From positions 837,477-901,476 of the forward strand of contig NW_011887304.1 of NCBI RefSeq assembly GCF_000151315.2: 64,000 nt of DNA. Reading direction: 5' to 3'. The stretch is from Capsaspora owczarzaki ATCC 30864 (Eukaryota > Opisthokonta > Filasterea). The notes beneath the pieces are model-generated. The model was given only the letters and a program-made list of their open reading frames with translations. It searched no databases and was not told the origin of the DNA. The position numbers were made by a program, and so were the translations under genes. Below are positions 40,538-52,023 of this stretch, in pieces; positions within the stretch are counted from its first letter, which is position 1; every line of letters starts with the position of its first letter.

Positions 40538-43390
40538 ATGTCGATGCACTTTGGCGATGAGAGGTAAACGCCAAGTCTGCACTCGACTGGATTGTAAATT
40601 GCAGCGTGTTTTGGCGTGAGTGACAGTGGAAGTGACAGTGAAAGTGACAGTGAAAGTGACAGTGGAAGTGGAAGTGGAAGATTTTGAGAGGTCAAAGGAA
40701 GCTGCATTGAATTCGAATTCATAGGAAGTTGTTGTTGTTTGCATTGGGATTTTGAAGCTGACTCTGCACTCTGAACCGACCTCACTCTGAAACTGACCCT
40801 CACTTTTGTCCCCATCAGTGTGGGACTGAGCTGGGACAGGCAGCAGCAGCACCAGCACCAGCAGCAGTCGCACCTCAGCAACCGCGCGTCCGCTGCGAGC
40901 GACCTCGAGCAAGAGCCAGAGGAGGTCGTCCTCGACTCGCGCAGGACATTCTACGTCCACGACACACTCGCATGCCCGCGCGAGGAGGACCCGAAGGAAG
41001 ACCAGATCCTCTTCTTCCATCCAGCAGAGGTGAGTGAATGAGTGAAGTAGAGTCAAGTCTGAGAAAACAGCGAGATGTGTCTGAGACATTGTCAGAGACA
41101 TGCGATTGTGCATGAAACATTGTCTGAGAGAAGTGCAATTGTCTGAGAATGGAGAACATTTGAGAAATGGCGAGGTTGTGTCAGAGCACTTTGTTCTCAG
41201 AATCGTCGTCAAAGCGTCCATGATCACCAGCCAAACCGTTAGCCATCACTCACATCTGACTCTTGGGACGCTGCTGCTTAGCTGCCAATGATGAAGCAGG
41301 TTGCGCTGATGGACGGAATCGAGGGATTTTCAACATTCGTCAAGGAGTTTGGCATGTCACCGCCCAAAGTCATCACGCTGGAGCACGAGAAGGCTGCATG
41401 CATGCACGTCGGGCAATACACTCTGGTGAGTGTTGCCAGCGAGATGGTTGGCATAATCAGACTCAACCTCCACTCCAGAAGCGCTGACTTGGTGCTGTTG
41501 TTGCTGATCTCGACAAAACTTAGAGCCTGTGCGCTCCCCCAGAAGAACCAGACACTTCGCTGATCAACCAGTTGCACAACTTGTACTCTGCATTCGTGTT
41601 TCTGCATGGATCGTTTGATCGCGTTTTAAAAGTGAGTCCGTCGTCGCCTGAATGTGACTGAACTTGAGTGCTCACACTCATCTGCTGTGCCCTCTATCTC
41701 GGGTGCTTGTATCTTGGGTTGCGTGAATGCCGCAGAAAGCGAAAAACGACAAGTTGAAATTCCGTGAAGACATTCGCAACATTTGGAAGCGCTTGACTCC
41801 GTTGATTCGACGAACGGACACCATGAGCTTTACCTTCCAGCCAGTTCGCTTTACCGAGCTGAAGCGGGTAAGCTCGTGATCCAGCACAAAGCTTTCGATC
41901 CAGTCCACAATCGTTCCACATCTGACCGTTTGCGTGCTTGCTGTTTCGTTTTTCGGTGTTCTGTTCAGAGCGCAAACCGACACTTTATCGCTGCTTCGCA
42001 AATTCTGCAAATGGTCAAGCATCGCTCTGGCGTGCTCTCTGGCTGCATCTTTTTCAACAAAACGTATGTCATGAGCGTAAACTCTCCATTGTGAGCACAA
42101 CTAACTTTTTTTATTCTGTTTTTAATTAGAATTCTTTGCTCTCACTTGGACCCCGCCACCACCTTCTGGATTCACTTACTCTATGATATTATTGTAAGGC
42201 GATTCGTGCGATGAGGAACTGGGAATACTGCTTGCGATCCACTCACACTTTTGTTTGTTTTTCTTTTTTGCTTTCTGCCTCGCTCAAAGCATCCCTACGC
42301 ATCGCTTGGTATGTTCTGCTCAAACCTGAACCCCCTTGAATCTGAAACCCCTTGTAATGCCCCGGCGTCTCATGTACCTTTGCTTCATTTGTTGGATGAT
42401 AGGGGACGTCGAGTCCACACACCAGCTCATGCCCGTGTATCTCAAGAAAGACATCATGACTCAATTGCGAGTGGGAGCAAGAAAGACTCCTGAAGCCAAA
42501 GCAGGGTCGACACGCATCCCAGAGGTAACCAAGGAGCTGAAAAACGACTCCGCACATCTCCAAAACCCACTTTTTCTCACTTGCATCGCCCCTCGCTTCG
42601 TCTCAGGATTTCGCGCCCGACGAACATGGCGAGTACGTTGGCTTGTACCTCCAGGTGCTTCCTCGATCGACCTTGGTTGTGGTGATGGAGCTGGCCGCGA
42701 TCTATGACCTGGATTTGATCCACGACATGACTGAATCGTTCGTTCCACGCCTCAAACGTCTCGAAGAGCAAGTCTCGAAGGCCACGGAAGCAGGAAATGT
42801 ATGAGGAGAGCTTGTTGTGCGGAGAGTTCAAAAATTTCACGCGTACTAATGTTTCTGATGTTGGAAAAAAACAATCCCTGGTCGGAAGCAGATCGACGCC
42901 GTTGACTGGCAAAGCTTCATGGTGTTCGACCGAGTGGATCGTTCCATTCACTGTAGGTCATCTTTGAACGTGAATGAGGCGTGCTCGCAAAAGTCTTACA
43001 TTGTTTGTTTCTTTCTCAGTGCCTCCTCCTGCTCCGACGGAAGAGCTTCAGCTGGCCTTCCAATCCGGCGTGAGCTTGTTGCACGAGTCTTTTGAGAACA
43101 ACGACAAGATTACAGCTCAAATTCTCTGGTGAGTAGCAGCGGTTGCTTTGGTTTTGCTTTTTTTTTTTCGTTTGTTTGCCTTTATTTTGCCTTGTCTTCC
43201 TTGTCTAACTGAACGTGTCCGCAGCAATCCTGTTGGAGCCATGTACAGCAGCAAGTGCTTTGGTCGCGAAACCTATCTTCAAATCCCTGGCGGCGAGTTT
43301 ACGATCGGACCAGAGTTGCTGGACATGTCTCGGTTGGAGCCAGCCGTGGCCCATCGCCTGTCCAGTGAGCATCAAATCTCTCTGCCTTAG
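40538..43390 (+). CDS. CCZ1: Vacuolar fusion protein CCZ1
   Basis: Thirteen exons: 40538-40563, 40819-41029, 41282-41425, 41524-41631, 41736-41867, 41969-42063, 42130-42193, 42290-42308, 42403-42524, 42607-42798, 42892-42952, 43020-43128, 43225-43390. The product is 482 aa, the length I recall for human CCZ1. CCZ1 with MON1 forms the GEF that activates Rab7 on late endosomes. The longin-type N-terminus is recognisable in RTFYVHDTLACPREEDPKEDQ then ILFFHPAE. VALMDGIEGFSTFVKEFG and INQLHNLYSAFVFLHGSFD match the next strands and helices. The C-terminal part (YVGLYLQVLPRSTLVVVMEL, then CFGRETYLQIPGG) completes the family layout. Exon 8 is a 19-base microexon. Intron 1 holds a GACAGT/GAAAGT repeat. 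This is the most intron-dense gene of the window. Confidence 0.87.
40617..40680. repeat. Hexamer/dodecamer repeat (GTGACAGTGAAA-type) in CCZ1 intron 1
   Basis: Units of AGTGACAGTGGA/AGTGACAGTGAA repeat about four times, then degenerate to GGAAGT triples. Purely intronic and local. Confidence 0.85.
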
Positions 43391-43710
43391 ACGAGCACTT
43401 TGTTGCTACTATGCAGTGGAGAGTGATTTGCACAGAAACCAAGCCTTCAATTCCTGCAATACATATTTTTTTTGTTTGCTTGTTTTCTGCATCAAGTGAC
43501 CACCACCCCGTTGAATACCTTGAGGTGTGGACGAAACGTACTCGATGAATGTCAATATGAACGTCCAACAACTCGAAAGAATAGATCACAGAATTTTGGA
43601 CAAAAAACAACCAGACACAAAAACCACACAATTCAACAACAACACCCAAAAAATTTCGACGTAGCTCTACAACAAAAGTCAGGCAACAAGTACAGAGGGG
43701 TTTTCGCGGT

Positions 43711-45201
43711 TTAGCGATACAGGTACTCGCTCTGGAGGTTTGCAGCGAGCTCGGGCTCCCACTTGTCGCCGTTGGAGAGCAGCTTGTCCTTGTTGGCGAG
43801 CAATTCTTCGTGGGTTTCGGTGGCATACTCAAAGTTGGGACCCTCGACGATGGCGTCGACGGGGCAGGCCTCCTGGCAGAAGCCGCAGTAGATGCACTTG
43901 GTCAAGTCAATGTCGTAGCGCGTCGTGCGTCTGCTGCCGTCCGCGCGCGGCTCGGCCTCGATCGTGATGGCCATGGCAGGGCAGATGGCTTCGCAGAGCT
44001 TGCAGGCAATGCAGCGCTCCTCGCCGGAAGGGTAGCGGCGCAGGGCGTGCTCGCCACGGAAGCGCGGTGAGAGCGGTCCCTTCTCAAAGGGGTAGTGGAG
44101 GGTCGCCTTTGGGCGGAAAAAGTAGTCGAGCGTCAGCCGCATGCCGCCAAACAGCTCCGAGAAGAATAGCGTGCTAGCATTGTTGTCGACAATCTGGCGC
44201 CACGACGTCGGCTCTGGGATCGGGGTGGCGTAGGTCGTGCTGACTTCCTCGCGGTCTAGAGCAAGAAGAAGGGGAGCAGGAGGACGATTAGAATGGAGCA
44301 CGGTGGTGTTGGTTAGTACAAGTAGCCATTGGTGATGATTGATGATTGATGATTGGTGATTGGGGATGCGGGTGAATGGGATGAGCGTTGTATGGGTTTT
44401 GCATTGCGCTGTCTGTCTCTCTTTCCATTTCGTTTCCCTCTCTTCCCATTTCGCCTCCACTCGCGAATCGTGCGATTGTTGCATTGTGTTGCTCTCCACG
44501 TGTGAGTGGGTGATGATGATGATGGCGCTCTCTCTCTGTCGCTCTCTCTCTGTCGCTCTCTCTCTGTCTCTGTCTGTCTCAATGTCGCATGGCGTCTCTC
44601 GTTTCGTTTCGCTTTTCCATTCGTCGTTTTGCTCCTTTTGCGATTCTCGTTCATTCATTCATTCATTGCATGTTCTGATTGTAATCCTCATTTCAGATCC
44701 AACCAACCAAAAGCACAACCAAAGGACAAACCAAAGCTGGACAAACGGAAGCAAAGGGAACAAAAAAAAAAAAAAAAAACGACATCGCGCTGTTTTTTTT
44801 TTTTTTTTTTTTCCTTTGGATTTTGCATTGACCTTTTTTTTTTTTTTTTGTTTGTTTGCTTTGCAACGACGCAAAGTCAGACCACACACAGAACTGGTTT
44901 GGAAAATCCCAGCGTAGTAGCGATGCACATTATGCGTGACTGTGTTTGCTGGTGCGCTTGCATTGCGGCAAGAGCAGCTGCTGGCTGACGATCAACAACA
45001 AAAACTGTTCCAAAAAAAAAAAAAAAAAAAAAACGTTGCTCTTTGCTGCTTACGAGCGGATGGCCGGAGCGACCGCGCAGAGTACGAACGAATGGCAGCG
45101 ACGGATGGTGCTGCTGCTGATGATGCCGACGTTGGTGCTGCGGCGGCCGGGCGGGCGGCGATCGCAACGGAAGCCCGCGCGAGCAAACGACTGGCAAGCA
45201 T
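43711..45201 (-). CDS. NDUFS8: Mitochondrial complex I 23 kDa subunit (NDUFS8/TYKY)
   Basis: Minus-strand exons 45201-45054 and 44255-43711 give 230 aa (human 210). The subunit carries iron-sulfur clusters N6a and N6b in the matrix arm of complex I. Two full 4Fe-4S motifs are present: [12 protein letters not shown] and [12 protein letters not shown]. The flanking [29 protein letters not shown] is the family signature. Exon 1 encodes an Ala/Arg/Ser-rich mitochondrial presequence ([21 protein letters not shown]). The intron (798 bases) contains facing A and T runs at 44762-44812 and CT repeats at 44514-44580. Downstream it faces CCZ1 tail-to-tail, 320 bases apart. Confidence 0.95.
44762..44812. 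repeat. Facing poly(A)/poly(T) inverted repeat in NDUFS8 intron
   Basis: An 18-base A run (44762-44779) is followed after 13 bases by a 20-base T run (44793-44812), with another 16-base T run at 44834-44849. The A and T arms could pair as an 18-base A:T hairpin in DNA or RNA. Confidence 0.9.
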
Positions 45202-45680
45202 TGTGTTGAAAAAACGAAAAGAAAAAAAGACTGCGCAAAAAAAAAAGCAAGTTAAGCGATTGATAGGCCAAAGTGGGTGGTTTAGTAACAATGAATCAAC
45301 CAACGCGAAACAATTGCCTAACTGAACAAACACTGCCAAACGAACGCTTCGATCGCCACCTAAAAGCAAGAAAATCCAGCCGCCAATTGCAGAAGCGCAC
45401 TGGAAAAGTCATTGATTGCAATATTCTGACGCGCGGGGAGGGCCAAGCGGGGTCACACACGAGGGTATCAAGGCCGACAAATTGGCCAGCGTTTGAGGCT
45501 CGACTTTCGCGCAACCAACGCACGCTATCGTTCGCGACACAATTCGAAACGTTAGCAGGTGCTGTAATGCATCTATTAGTGGTAATGTTGGTGGCAAAAC
45601 GCCGAGTGTCTACCAAATTCACCCAGATTGGGTCTTGCAAACCCCTTGTTTGGCTAGAATGACTTTGTCAATTTTTTCTT

Positions 45681-45682
<2 letters not shown>

Positions 45683-45718
<36 letters not shown>
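45683..45718. repeat. Poly(T) tract of 36 bases
   Basis: Thirty-six consecutive T residues; same length as the tracts at 31112 and 51985. Confidence 0.95.
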
Positions 45719-45719
<1 letters not shown>

Positions 45720-45880
45720 GATTTGCACACAAACGTTCACCAACGATTGCTAGATCAGAATCGTGTGAGACAAACATTGGACGACAAGTTTGCCAGATGT
45801 ACAAAGCGAATGACTGGAGTTTGGGCAAGGACGGACACTAATCGGATAATAGATGTGCACGATTACGACGAAAACAACAA

Positions 45881-45909
45881 ACACACAACACACACACACA
45901 CACACACAC

Positions 45910-45962
<53 letters not shown>

Positions 45963-45965
45963 ACA
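45881..45965. repeat. (CA)n microsatellite
   Basis: A dinucleotide repeat of about 85 bases with a few AACA interruptions, intergenic between NDUFS8 and the MRCK-like gene. Confidence 0.95.
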
Positions 45966-46041
45966 ATCAAAAGATCCGCCCGATTCAACAGCCGGGCCAA
46001 ATACCGCAAATCAACAAGAACAGCCCTGGACACACAACACG

Positions 46042-49000
46042 CTATTGAGCGATGGGGAAGACGCTCACGACCTCGGCAAGCGGAGGGCCACGTCGTTGTG
46101 GTGCTGGGCTGGCGTTCGGCGAGGCGAATGCCGCGCAAGAAGCAACGCCGACAGCACTCAGCAGCATGCGCTGACTGTCATGTCCGATAAGGCGACCGTC
46201 GGCCAGATCGATTGTCTGGAGCAAGGGGCTCTCGCTCGTTCCTTGCTCTGCCAATCGGCGCACCTGCGTGCCCTTTGAGGTGAACACAAAGAGCAGAGAC
46301 TTGACCATGGCTGTGGAGGTGAAGCGCAACAAGAGTGAGGAAACAAAAACTCGTCTTGCCACTGTCAAACGATTCGACCAGCACTTACCAACTTGCATGG
46401 CCGACGCATTCCACCGGAGCTCCCCTTGTCGAGAGCGGCGTCCATTGTGCGAGACAAACACCGCAACATCTACGACGCCGCAAAGAAAAAAACAACAACA
46501 GACCCCCACAATTCAATCAGAAAAACAACCTGCTTCCACAGCTCGCCGAAATCAACAAAAAGATAACTCACCGTTGTAGCACAGCAGGTACTCCTTGGGC
46601 AGCACAATGATACCAACAGTGGTGACAGCAGCGTGCTTGGCACCAGTTATCAAGTAGGCGAGAGTGCTGTCCGTAGCGTCCAGCAGGCCTATTCAACGCG
46701 CAGAGAAAGGAGATATCAAGTGAGCAAGCAATCGCTCGTGCTGGGCCCGAAGAGCGCCGCCACCACCACCACCAAAATACTCACTCGTCACGGTCTTGAG
46801 GTCTTGAACGCTGACGGCTTGGAAGGCGTCGGTTCCGAACAGGAAGCGGCCCTCATGGAAGGTGACGAATGTGCATGGCGTGCTGGTATCCATTTCCTAA
46901 GAAAAAATGCGACAAGCAAGCAAAACAAGTTGCAGATGAGTTGCGAAATTTCGATCAATTGCGAGGGCAAAAAATCGCATGCGTGAGGACGTACAAAGAT
47001 GGTCTTCTCAAACATGGACTTGCTGTCATTGTACTTGTAAATGATAATGTCCTTCTGCATGGCGGCAAACAGGTAGTGCGAGCCCTGGTGGCTTCCCAAG
47101 GCGAACATGTAGCAGGTCGCAGAGTGGTCCACACGCTTGGCCATCAATGCTCCATAGTCCATCATTTCGAGCGGCAAAACGTGCAAATAGTTGTCTGTTC
47201 CAAAGGGAGGAGAGAAAAAAAAATGGCACCGAGAATGAGTAACAGTAACACGCAAATCACCAAGACCTCGCTCCATCCAAAATCACTCTTAGCAGCAGAC
47301 GCTTACCAGCAATGAAAACCATCGCGCGAATCTCGGGCAAGACCTCAACTTGAAGCAAGGTGGGCTTGTCCACAATCAGCTTGCCTTCCGTCGGAGGTTT
47401 GGCACCGGCGTGGCGGGTGACGTCGTCAAAGGCGAATAATCCGTCCTCAGTGCCGACAAGCATCCGGCCCTCGTGCGTGGTTGCGCACAGTGCCGAGAAT
47501 CCAACGTCGACCGGCTGGTACAGGACGCGATGAGCAACCACCTTGGGCGTTTCGCTGGACGCCGACCAGAGCTCGGCCAGACCCTCGAACGCGGTAATCC
47601 ACTCGTCCTTGAGCTCGATGGAGGGCGCAAGCATGAGCAACGAGTCCTTTTGGTTGGAGATTTTGAAAATGAAGGGCAAGTCGCTACCAGCCGCATGGAT
47701 GAGCTCGCTGGCGTTAATCTCCGATTGGACGGTAAATCCAGGCACGCGCGCGTCAATGGTCTGGATCGGGTCGTCGGAGGGATCGACGCTCAAATCCGAG
47801 TTGCTGGCGGACGTGGGCGCCTCCTTGCCAGAAGGATCCTTGTCAAAGACCATGATCTCGCCCTCGTTGATGAGGATAAACTTTTTAATCCAGCCGGCAC
47901 GCACACCGCGCGGCTTGGGAACCTTGAGCCAGCCAGAAACGCGGCTTCCAGAGCTGGAATGGCTCGCGTCACCGGGGGACGGAGGGGCATTGGACGCGGC
48001 GCCACCGCCGCTGCCGCCAGTTCGACGCTCGGGAGTGCCCGGTGCAGCCGCAGCAGCCTCGCGCGATTGCATGAGAGCCGTGGCCGCGGCAATCTGGCGC
48101 AGCGCGTCTTCGGAAATGCCGCACGTTGCCGGGGCAGATTCGCCGCACTTGGCGTGGAAGATGGCGTGACAATCGCTGCACTTGACAGAGCCGCGCGTCA
48201 GACCAACGTTCTTGTTGCACACGGTGCACTTGCACGACTTGACGTTAAAGTGCGGCTGGAAGCGATGGGGAATGCTGTGGCCGACACGCTTGGTGGGGTC
48301 GTGCACCTCCTTGGCAGGTGACAAGCCCGAGGCCATGGATTGGCGACGCATGGTCTTGTCGAGCATAGGGGAGCCACCGGCAGCAGCAGCAGCAGCAGCA
48401 GTGGACGCACCGCCAGAGTGCACGAGGGTGGACGACGACGACGAGGTCGACATCTTGCGACCGGCAGCAAGAAGGGCGGCGTCCGCATGGCTGTCCATGT
48501 TATGGGTGGTGTGCGCCGGGGACGAAGGGCCAGAGCTGTTGGAGCCGGCATGCAGGAGGTTGTTGCTGCTCAAGCTGAGCGGATTGATCGGACGGTCGCC
48601 TTCAGCGACCGAGTCTGGCCTGCGCTTGTTGAGTTCGTTCTTTGCGTCACGATTGATGTTAACGAGATGCGTCACCTTGTCCTTGAAGCTGGACTTGAGC
48701 TTGGAGTCCTTGTCCTTGTTCTTGCCAACATCGGACGTGGACGGAGACATGTTGCTCTTGGTGGGCTTGGCCACCTTGTCCGACACGAGATCGGCGTACT
48801 GCTGCTTCCACTTGACAGCTTCTTGTTGGACCACTTCGAGCTCGGCCTCCAAGCCTTGCGCGCGCGCGGTGAGTTCGGCAAGCTGCTCCTTGAGCTCGTT
48901 CTTGGCGGTACGCTCGAGCTTGACCTCGTATTGCAGCTGGCGCAGTTCCTGCGCTTGCTGCTTGGCTTCCTTCTTGTTGCGCCAGTCGTTGGCGTTGGGC

Positions 49001-51982
49001 GAGCCGGGGATGGCGTTCAGATTGGTCATGGAGCCGGACTGCGTCGCTTGCAGCTCCATCGACGACTGGCCCTTGCGGAGCTTGGCGTTGCCACCGCGGT
49101 CCACGTTGGCAATGTACTGCTGCAGCGAGTCAATGACGGCGGCCTGCTGCTGCTTGGCGTCGAGCAGCTTTTGGATTTCGGCTGCAGAGCCGTGCACGCG
49201 AAGCTGTTCCATCTCGGCAACAATCGATCCGCGCTCTTCTTCGAGCGCAGCCACGCGCTTGGAGAGAAGCGCGCTGCGTGCAACTTCGTCCTTGGTCTCG
49301 CCGCGCATCTTGACCATTTCGACACGGTCGTTCTCGAGGGCAACACGCAGGTCGTCCAGCTCCTTGGAAATGGTAATCTTCTGCTTGGTGAGCTCGTCGA
49401 GCTGCGTCTGGACGCTCTTGAGTTCGAGGTCGACCACGGCCTTGGACTTTTGCAGCTCCAGCTTGGCCTTGTGCGACTTTTTGGCGCGCTCCTTCTCGCC
49501 CTCCAGCTGGGTGTGGAGATCGGCAATGAGCAGCTCGTTCTTGGCCACGAGCGCCGTCAACTCCTCCACCTTGCGTGAAATGGCAGCCTGGTCGGCCTTG
49601 GCCTCTTCGTCCGTCTTGCCAACCTCGTTGAGAGAGCTGGTTGAAGCGTTGCGATTGTGGTTGGATGAGGACGACGATGGTGACGACGGGGCGGCGGGCG
49701 AGGCAGCTGAAGCGGGCGACAGCGTGTTGGTGCTGCCGAGCGAGCCAGAGGCGGCAGGTGCGGCAGAGCCGCCGCTTGCGGCCGCAGCCTCCTTTTCGCG
49801 CTTCTTTTCGTCAATCTTGCCCTGGATCTTGGCCAAGCGGGCCTCGGCCTTCTCCTTGGACTTGATCTCGGTCTCAAGCTTGGCCTGCAAGTCTTTGAGC
49901 TCTTGGGCATGGCGCTGTCGCAGCGTCTCGAGATTGCCCGACTCGCTTTCTGCAGCCTTGCGCTCCTTTTGGAGCGACTTGAGCTCGAGGTCTTGGACGG
50001 CCTTGTTCTTTTCGAGTTCCACCACTGTCTGCTCCAGCTTGGTTTTGGCCTTGGTGGTCTCGTCCAGCTGTGTTTTGGAGCTGTCGAGCTGCCCTTGCAG
50101 ACGCGCCGCAGAGACGTTCATGCTGTTGATTTCGAGCTCCTTTTCGGTGAGCATTTCTTCCATGGTCTGTAGCCGATCCTTGAGCGACTCGTTGTCGGAC
50201 GAGAGTTTGGCGATGAGTTCCTTGTCGGCCGCAGAAGTCGCCGAGGACGCTGCAGCAGCGGCAACGGCGGCCTTCTCTGCCAGGGAGATGGAGGACTCCG
50301 ACATGCTGATGCGCGACGAGGCGTTGGCGCTGGATTGGCGGTTGTGGACCTTGTCCATCGAGTACACACCTTCCTCGGACTGCAGCAGAGGGCGAGTGTA
50401 GGTAAAGCCAATGAAGGGGAATTGCCGCCCAGAGATGCCGTCGCTGGAGGAGCCACCGCGGAAATTGCCAGAGCCGGGACCGCCAGCGCCGGGAATGATG
50501 CGCTCGGCGCCGTCGTCCTCAAAGTCCTCAAAGGCGCTAGTGTCTTCCATGCTCTTGATGATTGGGACGTACGGCGGCGTGCTGGTGTGCAAGTTGTCAA
50601 AGTCAACGCTCTTAAAGAAGGGATGCGCCTTGATGTCGGCAAACTTGAGGCGAATCTTGCGATCAACCAGCAGCTTTTTGATGAGCGACTGGGCGTCGTT
50701 CGACATTTCGACGTCATCCGGGAAGGTGAGCTCGTCTTTGCAGTTCATAATCTTGCCATAGACGGCAACGAGCGACTCGGCGTAGAAGGGCGTCGAGCCC
50801 GTCAACAGCTCGTACATGACAACACCGAGCGACCACCAGTCGCACTCGCGGCCGTACTTGCCGTTGCCGTCCGTCGAGGTCAGCACTTCGGGGGCAATGT
50901 AATCTGGCGTGCCGACAGCCATGCGCGAGGTGACCATTTCGTTCTTGTCCAGGCGCGCGCTCGAGCCGAAATCGACGAGCTTGATGTGACCCAGACGATC
51001 AATCAGCACGTTGTCCGGCTTGATGTCGCGGTGGACGCAGCCGATCGCGTGCAAGGACTCGATGGCGAGCACCAGCTCCGAGAGGTAAAACCGCGCCATG
51101 GGCTCCTCAAACACGTCGTCGTGCTTGGCAAGCAGCGTCAACAGGTCACCGCCCTGGTGGTACTCCATCACCAAGTACAGGTTTTCTGCGTCCTGGAAGG
51201 CGTACTTGAGCATGGTAATCCAGCGGCTGTCTGCCGCCGCCATGATATCACGCTCCTCGCTGAAAAAGGCCGTCTCTTCCTGCGCGAGCATTTCGTCCTT
51301 TTTCAGGGTCTTCATTGCGAGAACTTCCTTTGTGAGCTTTGACTTGACGACTTGGACCTGCAGGTGAGAAGGGGCGCAAAGAAAAATGCAATGTGAGTGA
51401 TTGAACGGAGCGAAGAGAAACGAAACGAAACGAAGCGAAACGAAACGAAACGAAACGAGGTCGAACAACTTACATCGCCGAAAGCGCCCTTGCCAATCTT
51501 CTTGATGACCTCAAAGTCGGACTTTGACAGGCGGAGTGTGCGCAGGGAAGCGACCGTTTCGCGATCTGAAAAAGGAGAAGAGGAGATGCAAAAGCGACAA
51601 AAGAAAAAGGGGGAAAAAACGAAAAAAGCGACAAGCGGCAAAGCACAAGGACGTGAGCAACGAAGGTGGAGGGGGGGGGGGCGGCTGGTCTTTGTGCAGT
51701 AAGACCACGTGTGAGTGCATGCCAGTGGACGAGTGAGTTGTGTGTGAGTGAGTGGAAGGGAAAGGGCTTCATGAAGGGATGAAGGGGGGTTTGGTTGATT
51801 CATTCAGCAATGCTGGTCTGGTCACCCGCTGCTGCGTGATCGGTCGGCCGTCCGCTCAACCACGTCCGAACGCCAACGTCCGTTCCATCACGCTCACACT
51901 CTTTCATTCACTCTCTCACACTCGCGACTGCGTCTTCAACAGACACATGCGTGAAAAGCAAAGGAAAACGAAAGAAAGAATC

Positions 51983-52023
<41 letters not shown>

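Larger units (their letters stand above)
45202..46041. other. Intergenic region with poly(T) and (CA)n tracts
   Basis: About 840 bases lie between the NDUFS8 start and the MRCK 3' end. It contains a 36-base T tract at 45683-45718 and an (AC)n tract at about 45881-45965. No gene, tRNA or conserved frame was found; the part nearest 45201 presumably holds the NDUFS8 promoter. Confidence 0.55.

Noticed and set aside
45881-45965. Tandem repeats considered as a CRISPR or satellite array
   Set aside because: Simple (CA)n microsatellite with no spacers; the genome is eukaryotic.
48182-50401. Plus-strand frame of 739 codons opposite the MRCK coiled coil
   Set aside because: A shadow produced by the Glu/Lys/Leu codon bias of the coiled coil on the minus strand.
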